DNA of 64,000 nt, taken from assembly GCF_020531965.1 (NCBI RefSeq), contig NZ_JAJAWH010000012.1, positions 105,023 to 169,022 of the forward strand, read 5' to 3'. This document shows positions 19,126 to 27,595 of this stretch, one piece after another. Positions within the stretch are counted from its first letter, which is position 1, and each line of letters opens with the position of its first letter. The notes beneath the pieces are model-generated. The model was given only the letters and a program-made list of their open reading frames with translations, did not search any database and was not told the origin of the DNA. A program made the translations under genes and the position numbers. This DNA comes from Pseudorhizobium xiangyangii (GTDB lineage: Bacteria > Pseudomonadota > Alphaproteobacteria > Rhizobiales > Rhizobiaceae).

Positions 19126-19168
19126 GGCATCGGGTCCGGCTTTTTACGAGGAAGCCGGACCCGATGCC
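19126..19168. repeat. Perfect 17-bp inverted repeat between convergent MscS and ABC permease genes
   Basis: GGCATCGGGTCCGGCTT at 19126-19142 is exactly complementary to AAGCCGGACCCGATGCC at 19152-19168, with a 9-base loop. It lies between convergent genes and probably acts as a bidirectional transcript end. No T-tract follows on either strand. Confidence 0.75.
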
Positions 19169-19220
19169 CAATTATCCAACTTAGGCGGCAGGCATGCGAC
19201 CGCGCAGGGTCATTCTACGC

Positions 19221-20039
19221 TCAGTTCGCCATCGTGGAGCGATGCGCCCAGCCGGTCATGCGCTTCTCGATCCAGGCCATCAGCGCGTACATCGCGATAC
19301 CCTCGATTGCGAGCGCCAGCAGTCCGGCAAAGACCAGCGGCACGTTGAACTGACTCTGTGCAGAACTCATCATGTTGCCAAGACCGTAGTTCGAGGCGAC
19401 GGTCTCGCTGAGGACCGAACCGACGAATGCCAGGGTGATGGCGATCTTCAGCGAACCGAAGAAATAGGGCATCGAACGGGGGATGCCGACCTTCAACATG
19501 ATGTCGATCTTCCTGGCGCCGAGGGCGCGCAAAACATCCTCCGTTTCCGGCTCGATCGTGGCCAGCCCCGTCGCCACGTTCACGACGATCGGGAAGAAGG
19601 AGATCAGGAAGGCGGTGATGACGGCGGGGATGGTGCCAATCCCGAACCAGATCACCAGGATCGGCACGACGGCCACCTTGGGGATCGCGTTGAAGCCGAT
19701 CATCAGCGGATAGAGCCCGGCATAGATGGTCTTCGACCATCCGATGAACAGGCCGATCGCCAATCCTCCAACGACGGCCAGCCCGAAGCCCAGCGTAGTC
19801 GTAAACAGCGTTTGCAGCGAGTTCTTCAGGAGCGGCGACCAGTACTGCACCACCGCTTCGAATATGCGGCTGGGCGCCGGCAGGATCGTCACGGGCATGT
19901 CTAAGGCAATGACCAGCAGTTCCCACGCAAGGAACAGGCCGAGCGTATATAGCCAAGGCGCAGCCTTGACCCAGTTGATCCTGGCCGGCTCCCGCCTGGT
20001 GATCGACGCGGGCTTCGTGTTGTCCGTCACGATCGTCAT
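19221..20039 (-). CDS. NitT/TauT-type ABC transporter permease
   Basis: A 272-residue permease with about six helices and the inner-membrane coupling loop (near GLATIEPETEDVLRALGARK). The ATG (20037-20039) overlaps the ATPase stop by four bases, so the long upstream frame is a shadow. It belongs with the ATPase and binding protein encoded upstream on this strand. The family imports nitrate, sulfonates, thiamine precursors or similar compounds. No metabolic gene adjoins to fix the substrate. Confidence 0.88.
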   Translation of the reverse strand: MTIVTDNTKPASITRREPARINWVKAAPWLYTLGLFLAWELLVIALDMPVTILPAPSRIFEAVVQYWSPLLKNSLQTLFTTTLGFGLAVVGGLAIGLFIGWSKTIYAGLYPLMIGFNAIPKVAVVPILVIWFGIGTIPAVITAFLISFFPIVVNVATGLATIEPETEDVLRALGARKIDIMLKVGIPRSMPYFFGSLKIAITLAFVGSVLSETVASNYGLGNMMSSAQSQFNVPLVFAGLLALAIEGIAMYALMAWIEKRMTGWAHRSTMAN

Positions 20040-20824
20040 GCCACTACCCTCGCCTGCGCGATCTCTCCGTGCAGCTGTTGCACGAGATCGTTGAATTCCG
20101 TGTGGTACATGATCTCGAGATCCCGCGGCCGGGCGAACGGCACAAGGTGCTCTCGAAGGATGCGGCCGGGCCGCGCGCTCATAACGAAGATCTTGTCGGC
20201 CAGGAATGCGGCCTCGCGTAGATCGTGGGTTACGAGAACGATCGTGACACCCTGCGCCGCATGCAGGTCGCGGATGACGCACCACAGCTCCTCACGGGTG
20301 AAAGCATCCAGCGCACCGAATGGTTCGTCCAGCATCAGCAATTCCGGCTCGTGGATCAGCGCCCGGCAGAGATTGGCACGCTGCTGCATGCCGCCGGAAA
20401 GCTGCCACGGAAACTTCGAACCGAACCCCTTGAGGCCGACGAGTTCGAGCAGGTGCTCGGCCTTCGCGACGTATTCCTTCTTGTTGGCGCGCAGCCGGTG
20501 GCGGTGTTTCTCCACGATCTCAAGCGGCAGGAGAATGTTCTCCAGCGTCGTGCGCCACGGCAGCAAGGTCGGGTTCTGGAAGGCCATTCCGACGATCGAC
20601 ACCGGCTTCGTCACATGCTGGCCGGCGACGATGACGGTGCCAGCCTGCGGAATATGCAATCCCGTGACGAGCTTCATCAACGTGGACTTGCCACAGCCGG
20701 ACGGACCCACCACGGCAGCAAATTCGCCCTTGGCGACCCTCATGGTCAGTTGCGACACCGCCAGGGTGCCTTCCGCGCCGCCATAGCGCATATCGACATC
20801 GTCGATGGAAACGAGGTGGGACAT
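20036..20824 (-). CDS. NitT/TauT-type ABC transporter ATP-binding protein
   Basis: A 262-residue ATPase with Walker A GPSGCGKST (near residue 41), signature LSGGMQQRANL (near 139), Walker B LLMLDEPFGALD (near 159) and switch His in VTHDLREA. The ATG is at 20822-20824, giving MSHLVSIDDV. It couples translationally to the permease through an ATGA overlap. The binding-protein gene lies 157 bases upstream, past a palindromic intergenic element. Confidence 0.9.
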   Translation of the reverse strand: MSHLVSIDDVDMRYGGAEGTLAVSQLTMRVAKGEFAAVVGPSGCGKSTLMKLVTGLHIPQAGTVIVAGQHVTKPVSIVGMAFQNPTLLPWRTTLENILLPLEIVEKHRHRLRANKKEYVAKAEHLLELVGLKGFGSKFPWQLSGGMQQRANLCRALIHEPELLMLDEPFGALDAFTREELWCVIRDLHAAQGVTIVLVTHDLREAAFLADKIFVMSARPGRILREHLVPFARPRDLEIMYHTEFNDLVQQLHGEIAQARVVA

Positions 20825-20860
20825 ATGTTGGTTCTTTCTTGAGCCAGCCTGGGTACGACC

Positions 20861-20970
20861 ACCTCCCCCTTGATGGGGGAGGTTATCGCGAAGCAATGGG
20901 CGGGGATGACACATAAACGGCCGTTCACCCCACCCCCGGCACTCCGTGCCGATCCCCTCTCAAGGGAGGG
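20861..20970. repeat. C/G-rich palindromic intergenic element
   Basis: It begins with ACCTCCCCC TTGAT GGGGGAGGT (20861-20883). A second, looser C-rich/G-rich pair follows at about 20927-20969 (CACCCCACCCCC ... CTCTCAAGGGAGGG). This arrangement resembles intergenic mosaic elements of rhizobia. It sits inside the ABC operon, between the binding-protein and ATPase genes, where a folded RNA could set different expression levels. Confidence 0.55.
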
Positions 20971-20981
20971 CAATGCTTCGA

Positions 20982-22016
20982 TCAGGGAAGCATCCGTTCT
21001 TCCTTGGCCGGCAGGAAGCTCGCATCGAACACCTGCTCAGCCTTGATGTCGCCCTTGAGACCCATGGAAACCTTGAGCGTTGCGATGGATGCGGTCAGGC
21101 GGTCCATATCGACACCGCCGAAGCCGTTCTCGACCACATACGGCGTCTTGATGTTCATGGCGTTGGCCATGTTCAGGCGCTCCAGCTCGATGTCGGAATT
21201 CAGGGTTTCATTGCGTGCGAGAACGGCAGCCACTCCTTCTTCGGGATTGGCAACGGCAGCAGCAAAGCCCTTGGCGAGCGCCTTCATGAAGCCCTTCACT
21301 GCTTCCGGATTTTCAGCAGCGAAATCAGTGTTCACCATGACAGCGTTGCCATAGAGGTTGAGACCATTCTCAGCCATCAGGATCGTCGCAATGTCGTCGT
21401 CCTCGATGCCCTGTGCCTTCAGGTTGAGGATGACGGAGAACGCGAAACCGAACACGGCATCGACATCGCCCTTGGCGAGCATCGGCTCACGGACCGGAAA
21501 TCCGATCGATTCGATCGTGATGGCGCTGTCGTCGATCTTGGCCGCTTCCTTGAAGGCCTTCCACTGGGCAAAGGCGCCATCCGGCGGCGGCGCGCCTAGC
21601 TTCTTTCCTTCGAGCGACTTCGGATCCTCGGTGACGCCGAGCGACTTGCGGCCAACCACCGCAAAGGTCGGACGCTCGTAGACCATCATTGCGGCCTTGA
21701 TCTTCTGCGACGGATCCTCATCCAGGAACTTGATGAGCGAGTTGATATCGCCAAAGCCCACCTGGTAGGTGCCGGTCGCCACCCGCGGGATCGCCTCGAC
21801 CGAGCCGTTTCCGGTATCGACCGTCACATCCAGGCCTTCTTCCTTGAAGTACCCCTTGTCTACAGCCAGAAGGAAACCTGCGGCCGGCCCCTCGAACTTC
21901 CAGTCGAGCGTCATCTTGATGGCCGTCTCAGCGAATGCCGGTGCCGAGAACCCGGCACTCAGGGCTATCGCGGCGGCGGCGCCGAGTTTTGACAAGTGTC
22001 TGCGCGTCATCATCAT
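20982..22016 (-). CDS. NMT1/THI5-like periplasmic substrate-binding protein
   Basis: A 344-residue exported protein. A twin-arginine-like basic start (MTRRHLSKLG) precedes a signal peptide ending in APAFA near residue 29. The mature part shows DWKFEGPAAGFLLAVDKGYF and the long binding lobes of the NMT1/THI5 group. Relatives bind thiamine precursors, sulfonates or other small organics; the ligand is not deducible. No TPP riboswitch pattern is seen upstream, which argues weakly against thiamine-type regulation. First gene of the importer operon. Confidence 0.87.
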   Translation of the reverse strand: MMMTRRHLSKLGAAAAIALSAGFSAPAFAETAIKMTLDWKFEGPAAGFLLAVDKGYFKEEGLDVTVDTGNGSVEAIPRVATGTYQVGFGDINSLIKFLDEDPSQKIKAAMMVYERPTFAVVGRKSLGVTEDPKSLEGKKLGAPPPDGAFAQWKAFKEAAKIDDSAITIESIGFPVREPMLAKGDVDAVFGFAFSVILNLKAQGIEDDDIATILMAENGLNLYGNAVMVNTDFAAENPEAVKGFMKALAKGFAAAVANPEEGVAAVLARNETLNSDIELERLNMANAMNIKTPYVVENGFGGVDMDRLTASIATLKVSMGLKGDIKAEQVFDASFLPAKEERMLP

Positions 22017-22257
22017 TTCATTGGTCCCCTGCTGGTTGGAATTGCCACATTCAAAGCGGCAAACACCGACCTAAGCAAGCAATTTCTGCACATAAAATCA
22101 TCGTTTTACATATTGCCTAAATACGAGCCATTGCGTGACGCAAAGTTGTGCAAGGAGCCCGATAAGGCGGCGGCAACCTCGTAGCCCGGCGCCTACTCTT
22201 CCCTTCCGGCAATCTGCGCATGTATAAGCAACTCACTTTTGCCGGGGGCGGGATCGA

Positions 22258-24966
22258 ATGGAACTTCTACTTCTACTGCTGTTGGTGCTCGGCATCGCGT
22301 GGCAGCGAAAGACATCGCAGCGGTTGGCCAGGCTCGAGGACGAAGTCACGAAGCTGCGGGCGGATTTTTCGGCTGCGCCTGCATCGACGTCTCTCGGCCA
22401 GCACGAAGCCGTTCAGGTCGCACCACCTCCACAGATAGAGGCAAGCGAACCACAATCCGGAGAGGCAGGTGTCGTTCAGGCCGATATCGCTGCCCGGGAA
22501 CCCATCGAATCGCCGCCGCTGGCTGAGCCTTCCGCAAAACCCGAGGGGCGCGAAACGCTGGAGAGCAATCTCGGTGCACGCTGGGCCGTGTGGGTTGGCG
22601 GCGTGGCGCTGGCGCTGGGTGGCATCTTCCTGATCCGCTACTCCATCGAAAGTGGCCTGATCGGCCCGGAGACGCGGCTTGTGCTGGCTGGCATCTTCGG
22701 CCTCGTCCTGATTGGTGCCGGCGAAATCGTCCGACGCCGCATCCTGCCACAGGTGGCGGATCGCTACGGCAATGCGATGATACCCGGTGCGCTGACGGCA
22801 GCCGGATCCATCACCCTTATCGGCGCAACCTATGCCGCCCACGGCTATTACGGCTTCATCGGCCCAACGCTTGCCTTTGCCCTGCTTGCCCTGGTCTCGC
22901 TTGGGACCCTCGCCCTCTCGCTTCTGCATGGACAAGGTCTGGCCGGTCTGGGCCTTGCCGGCTCGATGATCACCCCGGCATTGGTTGCGTCCACCGCGCC
23001 GAGTGCGACGGTTCTGTTCACCTTCCTCTCGATCTCGTGGCTGGCGACAGCAGCCGCTGCACGGGTCCGCAGGTGGACAATCGTGCCGGCGCTGGCCAAC
23101 CTCGGACTGGCTGCCTGGGCCATCGCTTATGCGTTCGAGACCTATATCTTCGACCCGCTACCCCCGACCCTTGCCCTGCTCGCCATGGTGGCCGGAACGG
23201 GTTTCATCTGGCCGGCAGCACAGCTTGGCTTTGCGCCCGCAACGAATGAAACCTGGTGGCGCTTCCTGCGGCGCAGGCCGCTCGGCATCAACCTGTCGCT
23301 GTCGCTTGCCATTCTTCTGCCTGTACTGGCGTTCCTCGCGATCGGCGGCACGGATTCCATCCTGCCGGCCTTCGCAGCGGCATCGCTCGTCGCCGGCCTT
23401 GCCGCGATCGGGGCAAGCCGATCCTACGCCGTATGGCCGACGATCCTTTCCGCGTTCGGGGCCGTAATGTGCGTCGGCCTCATGGCCCTCATCCTTCTCG
23501 ATTACGTCCCCGTCCCGGCCGCTGACAGTGGCACGGCACCTTTGGTGACATTCGGTCGGGAGATCGCGATCAGCCTGCTTTTGGGTGCAGTCTTCTCCGT
23601 CCTCGGCCTGATCTTCCTGCGCCGGCATGGGGACAACGATCCTAGGCTCGGCGCAATCTGGGCCATCCTGATGTCCGCGGTTCCGGTTACGTTGGCGACG
23701 ATCAGCTTCCTGAATTTCGGCCTGCTTGGCCGCGACTGGACGCATGGCCTCTACGGCCTGGTCCTCGGAGGCGCCTTGCTGGCGGCGGCGCAATGGCGAT
23801 TCAGGCGGAGCATTGCCGGCGAGTTCGACCGGCCTGCCAACCTCATCGTGCTCGGCTCGTTTGCCGGTTTCGCCTTCAGCCTCCACGCGCTGACCAATGG
23901 CATGACCACGACGATCCTGCTCGCCGTTCTCGGCTTTGCCTATGTCCTGGCGACCCGCCTGCGGCAGTGGCCCGCATTGCCGTGGGCCATGGCCGCGGCG
24001 CTTGTCCTCATCTTCGGGCGGATCGGCTGGGAACCGACACTTGTCGGGCCGAACCAGCTTGGCACGACACCGTTCTGGAACGCGCTGCTGGCGGGTTACG
24101 GCATCCCTGCCCTGTTGGCAGTCCTTGCAGCCTACGAGATGCGCAACTGGCGCAGCAGCCGCATCCGCAACGTCCTTCAGGCGCTGGCCTCGCTTTCGGT
24201 CATGATGGCACTAGCCGTACTCGTTCGCCATGCGATCAGCGGCGGCGTGCTGGACGATCGCATACCGACACTCAGTGAACAGTCGATCTACACGCTGCTC
24301 GCCATCGGCTTCTCGGCAACGCTGATGACATTGGACCAGCGCGCGCCGAGCCCGGTCTTCCGCTATGGCTCCATGATCGCCGGCGTGCTGGCCACGATCA
24401 ACGTGCTCTCGCTGCACGTTTTCGCGCTCAATCCCTATTTCAGCGGCGAGAGCACCGGCGGCTGGCCGTTCATCAACCTGCTGCTCATCGGCTATCTCAT
24501 GCCGGCGCTCGCCTATGCCGGGCTCGCCTATTTCGCCAGTGACAAACGGCCGAAACCCTACGTGATGATGCTCGCCATTGCCGGTGCGGCACTCGGCTTC
24601 CTGTGGGCGACGCTTTCGGTGCGCCGCTTCTGGCACGGCGAGAACATCGCCGACTGGAAGGGTTTCCTGGAAAACGAAACCTACACCTATTCCGTCGTCT
24701 GGCTGGTGATCGGCGTCGCCCTGCTCGTCCTCGGCTCCCGGTTCGATGCCCGCAGCCTCAGGATCGCGTCGGCAGCCCTCGTCATCATCACCGTACTGAA
24801 GGTCTTCCTGATAGACATGTCCAACCTCGAGGGTATCCTCCGGGCACTGTCGTTCATCGGCCTTGGCCTGGTGCTTATGGGTATCGGACTGTTCTACCAG
24901 AAGATACTGGCGAAGAAGTCCGCGGCCGCCATCAGGGTTGAAGCAGAACCGGAGGCCAAGGCGTGA
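22258..24966 (+). CDS. DUF2339 polytopic membrane protein
   Basis: A 902-residue protein. An N-terminal hydrophobic helix is followed by a short coiled region (about 15-40) and a Pro/Glu/Ser-rich linker to about residue 95. From there more than twenty hydrophobic helices run to the end. The segment LESNLGARWAVWVGGVALALGGIFL is the conserved DUF2339 entry. The function of the family is unknown, though large size and helix count suggest a transport or polymer-handling role. Its stop overlaps the HD gene's GTG start. Confidence 0.86.
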   Translation: MELLLLLLLVLGIAWQRKTSQRLARLEDEVTKLRADFSAAPASTSLGQHEAVQVAPPPQIEASEPQSGEAGVVQADIAAREPIESPPLAEPSAKPEGRETLESNLGARWAVWVGGVALALGGIFLIRYSIESGLIGPETRLVLAGIFGLVLIGAGEIVRRRILPQVADRYGNAMIPGALTAAGSITLIGATYAAHGYYGFIGPTLAFALLALVSLGTLALSLLHGQGLAGLGLAGSMITPALVASTAPSATVLFTFLSISWLATAAAARVRRWTIVPALANLGLAAWAIAYAFETYIFDPLPPTLALLAMVAGTGFIWPAAQLGFAPATNETWWRFLRRRPLGINLSLSLAILLPVLAFLAIGGTDSILPAFAAASLVAGLAAIGASRSYAVWPTILSAFGAVMCVGLMALILLDYVPVPAADSGTAPLVTFGREIAISLLLGAVFSVLGLIFLRRHGDNDPRLGAIWAILMSAVPVTLATISFLNFGLLGRDWTHGLYGLVLGGALLAAAQWRFRRSIAGEFDRPANLIVLGSFAGFAFSLHALTNGMTTTILLAVLGFAYVLATRLRQWPALPWAMAAALVLIFGRIGWEPTLVGPNQLGTTPFWNALLAGYGIPALLAVLAAYEMRNWRSSRIRNVLQALASLSVMMALAVLVRHAISGGVLDDRIPTLSEQSIYTLLAIGFSATLMTLDQRAPSPVFRYGSMIAGVLATINVLSLHVFALNPYFSGESTGGWPFINLLLIGYLMPALAYAGLAYFASDKRPKPYVMMLAIAGAALGFLWATLSVRRFWHGENIADWKGFLENETYTYSVVWLVIGVALLVLGSRFDARSLRIASAALVIITVLKVFLIDMSNLEGILRALSFIGLGLVLMGIGLFYQKILAKKSAAAIRVEAEPEAKA

Positions 24967-25613
24967 CCCCCTCTCTTGCAGCAGCGTTTTTCCCCTACGA
25001 GGAGCTGGCCGCGGCACTGCTGCCGCATGCCGCCGAAGGGGACGACGGATCCCACGATGTCGCCCACATCCTGCGCGTTTTCCGCAACGCAATGCGCATC
25101 CAGGCCGAAGAAGCCGGCGATGCACGGATACTCGCAGCCGCGGTTCTTCTGCATGACTGTGTCGCGGTCGAGAAGAACTCCCCGTTCAGGGCACAAGCAT
25201 CCCGGCTTGCAGCCGAAAAGGCAGCCAAGGTTTTGACCAGCATGAGATGGGCGGATGCGGACGTCGCCGCTGTTGCGCACGCCATCACCGCCCACAGCTT
25301 CTCGGCCAATATCCCGCCGGAAAGCAAGGAGGCGAAGATCCTGCAGGATGCCGACCGTCTGGACGCAATCGGCATGGTTGGTGCCGCCCGTTGCTTCTAT
25401 ATCGCCGGCCGCATGGGATCCGGCCTCTACGACCCCGCCGACCCCATGGCCCAGGAACGCCCGCTCGATGACAAGGCCTTCGCCATCGATCATTTCGAGA
25501 CGAAGCTCTTCAAGCTCGCGGACGGCTTCCAGACCGCGACCGGCCGGGCACTCGCCACCGAACGGCACGAGCGCTTGAAGCACGTGCTCGACCTCTTCCT
25601 CGACGAGATATGA
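24963..25613 (+). CDS. HD-domain hydrolase
   Basis: A 216-residue metal-dependent phosphohydrolase of the HD superfamily. Motifs: SHDVAHILRV (near residue 30), LLHDCVAVEK (near 62), a His in AVAHAITAHSF (near 105) and QDADRLDAIG (near 128). It starts with GTG 24963 inside the DUF2339 stop codon, so translation is coupled. The ATG of the MOSC gene follows 9 bases after its stop. The substrate is unknown; nucleotides or oligonucleotides are usual for the superfamily. Confidence 0.86.
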   Translation: MTPSLAAAFFPYEELAAALLPHAAEGDDGSHDVAHILRVFRNAMRIQAEEAGDARILAAAVLLHDCVAVEKNSPFRAQASRLAAEKAAKVLTSMRWADADVAAVAHAITAHSFSANIPPESKEAKILQDADRLDAIGMVGAARCFYIAGRMGSGLYDPADPMAQERPLDDKAFAIDHFETKLFKLADGFQTATGRALATERHERLKHVLDLFLDEI

Positions 25614-25622
25614 GAGACTTCC

Positions 25623-26471
25623 ATGCGGGTCAGTGAACTCAACTATTATCCCCTCAAGAGCGCCCGTGGCATCGCTTTGCCGGAAGCCGAGATCGGCCGC
25701 ACCGGCATTCCCGGCGACCGCCGCATGATGATTACGGATGCCGCGGGCAAGTTCATCACGCAGCGCGAGCTTCCCCTCCTTGCGCGGCTGACGGTCACTC
25801 CCCGGGGCGCGTCGGTGCACTTGGCAATGGACGGCCAAGGAGATCACTACGCCCAGCAGCCCGACCCGCGGCGGCGCATCGACGTCGTCGTCTGGCAGTC
25901 GCCTGTAAGCGCAGCGCTGGCGGACGACGTCACAAACGCCAGACTTTCGGACTGGCTGGGCCGGGACACGCGGCTGGTCTTCTTCGACGATCAGGCCGAG
26001 CGCACCGCAAGTACGGAATGGGCCGGCGAAGGCACCCCCGTCACATTCGCCGACGGTTACCAGGTTCTCGTTACGACCACCGCTTCCCTCGCGACTCTCA
26101 ACGCCGACATGCGCGCGCATGGCGAAGGGGAAGTCGGCATGGAGCGGTTCCGCCCGAACATCGTTGTCGAGAGCGACGAACCTTGGGCAGAAGATGGCTG
26201 GTCGTCGATCGAAATCTCCGGCGTGACCTTCGATCTTGTAAAACCCTGCGCCCGCTGCATCATGACCACCCAGGACCAACAAAGCGGCTCGCGCGAGGTG
26301 ACCAACCCCATGCCGGCCATGGGCCGTCTGCGCATGTCTGCAGATCGCCGCGTGCCCGGCCCCCTCTTCGGCTGGAACGCCGTGCCCCGACACACCGGCC
26401 ATATCAAGGTTGGCGATCCGGTGCGGGTCATCGCGAGCCGCGAAACGACGTGGGCGATCAAGAAACGTTGA
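25623..26471 (+). CDS. MOSC-domain protein (YcbX/mARC-like molybdenum-cofactor enzyme)
   Basis: A 282-residue protein with a MOSC N-terminal beta barrel (about 1-120, starting LNYYPLKSARG) and a MOSC domain (about 130-275). The conserved Cys expected to bind the molybdenum cofactor is in VKPCARC near residue 214. Relatives YcbX and mARC reduce N-hydroxylated compounds. YcbX has an added ferredoxin domain that is absent here, so a separate electron donor would be needed. Last gene of the DUF2339-HD-MOSC operon, closed by the terminator at 26513-26543. Confidence 0.88.
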   Translation: MRVSELNYYPLKSARGIALPEAEIGRTGIPGDRRMMITDAAGKFITQRELPLLARLTVTPRGASVHLAMDGQGDHYAQQPDPRRRIDVVVWQSPVSAALADDVTNARLSDWLGRDTRLVFFDDQAERTASTEWAGEGTPVTFADGYQVLVTTTASLATLNADMRAHGEGEVGMERFRPNIVVESDEPWAEDGWSSIEISGVTFDLVKPCARCIMTTQDQQSGSREVTNPMPAMGRLRMSADRRVPGPLFGWNAVPRHTGHIKVGDPVRVIASRETTWAIKKR

Positions 26472-26512
26472 TTTTGGGCTTGCGCCTGCGACAAGATGGT
26501 CGTTATCTCTAG

Positions 26513-26543
26513 CCAAGGTTGTCATACAACCTTGGTTTTTTTT
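26513..26543 (+). terminator. Strong rho-independent terminator after the MOSC gene
   Basis: Perfect 10-base arms CCAAGGTTGT (26513-26522) and ACAACCTTGG (26526-26535) with a 3-base loop are followed by eight T residues and then a second T-run. It ends the operon 42 bases after its last stop. Confidence 0.95.
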
Positions 26544-26596
26544 GTTTTTTTCGACTTAGCCGGTGCAGCCGCCAGCCATCAGGAATTCGATCCTTC

Positions 26597-27493
26597 ATGA
26601 CACCTCGGGCGACCGGCCTCGCATTCGCGCTTCTGGCAGTAACGATCTTTTCCATTCAGGACGGCATTTCCAAGCATCTGGCGGATAATTATCCCGCCAT
26701 TTTTATCACGATGATGCGGTACTGGGCCTTCGCGGCCTTTGCCCTTCTCCTGGCCAGCCGGTCGCGAGGTGGCATATCGGGTACGGCGACGACACCTCGT
26801 CCCGCATTGCAGATTTTCCGAGGCGTGCTTCTGTCAGTGCAGATCGTCGTGGCCATCACCTCGTTCGCAGTCGTCGGCCTTGCGTCAAGCCAGGCGATCT
26901 TTCAATCCGCACCGCTGATCGTTGCCCTGCTGTCCATGCCGCTGCTGGGCGAGCGCGTAGGCTGGCGCAGGTGGACGGCCATTGCCGTCGGCTTCCTCGG
27001 CGTGCTCCTGATCCTCAAGCCTGAAGCGGGTGGTTTCGACATCAGCCTGCTGCTGCCGCTCACCGGAGCATTTCTTTACAGTCTGTATTCGATCACCACC
27101 CGGCTCGCGAGCCGCACGGATACGGCAACGACCAGCTTCTTCTACACGGGCGTCGCCGGTGCGTTGGCAATTTCGCTGGTTGGCCCCTTCTACTGGATAA
27201 GCTTCGAAGGCAACGACATCTACTGGATGCTCTGCCTCTGCGTATCGGGCGTGGTGGGGCACTATCTGCTGATCCGCGCTTTCGACTACATCGATGCCGT
27301 CATCGTACAGTCCATGTCCTATCTCCAGCTGGTGCTTGTCACCCTGATCGGCGTGTTCATCTATAACGAGACCCTGGGCTTCAACATGATCGTCGGCTCG
27401 ATGATTGTCGTGTGCGCCGGGCTCTTCACCATCTATCGCGAAGCGCGCACCGGCCGCAGGGCAGTCAAGATCGATCCTCCCGGGGAAATCTGA
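26597..27493 (+). CDS. EamA-family (DMT) permease
   Basis: A 298-residue inner-membrane protein with about ten helices in two EamA repeats; the start MTPRATGLAFALLAVTIFS and the IQDGISK loop are typical. It differs from the RarD gene at 3672. Substrates of this subgroup are mostly unknown metabolites. The ATG at 26597 lies after the terminator; the longer frame from 26519 would begin inside it. The next gene (MFS) starts about 100 bases downstream with its own ribosome site. Confidence 0.86.
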   Translation: MTPRATGLAFALLAVTIFSIQDGISKHLADNYPAIFITMMRYWAFAAFALLLASRSRGGISGTATTPRPALQIFRGVLLSVQIVVAITSFAVVGLASSQAIFQSAPLIVALLSMPLLGERVGWRRWTAIAVGFLGVLLILKPEAGGFDISLLLPLTGAFLYSLYSITTRLASRTDTATTSFFYTGVAGALAISLVGPFYWISFEGNDIYWMLCLCVSGVVGHYLLIRAFDYIDAVIVQSMSYLQLVLVTLIGVFIYNETLGFNMIVGSMIVVCAGLFTIYREARTGRRAVKIDPPGEI

Positions 27494-27595
27494 CTGCCAT
27501 CAATTCGGGTGATAGGTCGCCTGAGCAAAACTGATTATGGGAATGGTCGGCTCGGCATTATGTTCGAGCACGTCAATCACACAGGAGACATCACG

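Noticed and set aside
22017-22257. TPP riboswitch upstream of the NMT1/THI5-like binding protein
   Set aside because: The expected conserved CTGAGA and ACCTGATCTGG-type blocks are not seen.
24894-26525. 543-residue minus-strand frame opposite the HD and MOSC genes
   Set aside because: It crosses two good genes and a terminator, with no ribosome site or recognisable domain.
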